NCBI GenBank assembly: GCA_029207755.1
Contig: JARCOQ010000212.1
Span: forward strand, 1 to 64,000
Reading direction: 5' to 3'
DNA: 64,000 nucleotides
Origin: Chamaea fasciata
Taxonomy: Eukaryota > Chordata > Aves > Passeriformes > Sylviidae
Under the pieces are notes generated by a model. The model saw only the letters and a list, made by a program, of their open reading frames with translations. It ran no database searches and was not told where the DNA came from. The translations under genes were made by a program, and so were the position numbers. Below, one piece after another: positions 63,904 to 64,000 of the stretch. Position 1 is the first letter of the stretch; every line of letters starts with the position of its first letter.

Positions 63904-64000
63904 CAGGCACCTGGGCAGCTGACTTTACTTACCCCTGGAAACAGCCCATCCTTTGTGCCCAACTTCCTCTGCCGGGCACTAGGCCTCGGCCACCAACAAT
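63904..64000 (+). repeat. Partial W monomer, start of composite HOR copy R3
   Basis: The last 97 bp carry the W signature (aacttcctctgccgggcac, aggcctcggccaccaacaat), the same as at 58748 and 53399. The window therefore closes inside the array, with another composite HOR copy beginning. Confidence 0.92.

Larger units (their letters stand above)
1..64000. repeat. 191-bp satellite array, all monomers in one orientation
   Basis: The same 191-bp unit recurs without interruption across the window, giving 334 complete monomers and two partial ones. Conserved landmarks in nearly every unit are cacctgggcagctgac, gtgcccaactccctc, ttcttccagatgcaagctgc and ggccaaaggcctcctac. One adjacent pair I counted (40605-40795 against 40796-40986) differs at about 15 of 191 sites, while HOR copies kilobases apart are nearly identical, which is the classic signature of higher-order repeats. 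Most monomers are exactly 191 bp and a minority are 190 or 192. No monomer is inverted and nothing is inserted. A centromeric or pericentromeric role is inferred from architecture only. The 191-bp length equals that of zebra finch Tgut191A, but I did not compare sequences. Confidence 0.98.

Noticed and set aside
1..64000. CRISPR array or other prokaryotic repeat system
   Set aside because: The 191-bp units are contiguous with no unique spacers and there are no associated genes.
1..64000. Coding tandem-repeat gene such as a zinc-finger or mucin-like array
   Set aside because: 191 is not a multiple of three, so no frame stays open through more than two units.
1..64000. Primate alpha satellite
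   Set aside because: The period is 191 bp rather than about 171 bp, and the sequence is fairly GC-rich and does not resemble alpha satellite.
1..64000. Transposon insertion, inverted segment, tRNA or rRNA gene within the array
   Set aside because: Every monomer boundary is accounted for by spacing of about 191 bp on the same strand. The sum of lengths leaves only eight bases of net difference over 334 units, so there is no room for an insertion.

Overview
The whole 64 kb window is one uninterrupted satellite DNA array. The unit is a 191-bp monomer, repeated head to tail on a single orientation from the first base to the last. Starting each monomer at the C after the recurring 'tgacat' (first at 118), I count 334 complete monomers plus partial ones at both ends (117 bp and 97 bp). 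I see no unique sequence, no transposon, no RNA gene, no inversion and no credible protein gene. Short open frames exist in almost every monomer on both strands, but they are a by-product of the repeat.

Organism: a eukaryote, most likely a vertebrate, and a centromeric or pericentromeric satellite, because of the nucleosome-sized monomer and the very long higher-order repeats (HORs). The length equals that of the zebra finch satellite I know as Tgut191A, reported at microchromosome centromeres. I cannot recall that sequence, so a songbird origin is a hypothesis from length alone.

Layout. (1) 1-29532: a 48-monomer HOR of about 9.17 kb. Copies A (118-9286) and B (9287-18452) are full length. 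Copy C (18453-23418) is the same unit with 22 monomers deleted in register, leaving 26. Copy D (23419-29532) follows the B version for 32 monomers and then ends. (2) 29533-33734: 22 monomers with little HOR order. (3) 33735-39841: a 13-monomer HOR (about 2.48 kb) in two full copies and one partial. (4) 39842-44042: short local duplications, including a 5-monomer tandem duplication (42133-43087 and 43088-44042). (5) 44043-64000: a second HOR system built around a five-monomer cassette, here called W-K-T-P-L. It appears complete six times (46334, 50152, 52061, 53399, 55311, 58748), once without W (60658), and starts again at 63904. Variable monomer tails join the cassettes, giving 20-, 10-, 7-, 10-, 18- and 27-monomer intervals and a composite 28/27-monomer HOR of 5.35/5.16 kb.

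Together these regions record repeated unequal exchange or amplification in exact monomer register. Two homogenised HOR families flank a more diverse middle zone in which apparent forerunners of the right-hand HOR monomers can be seen.
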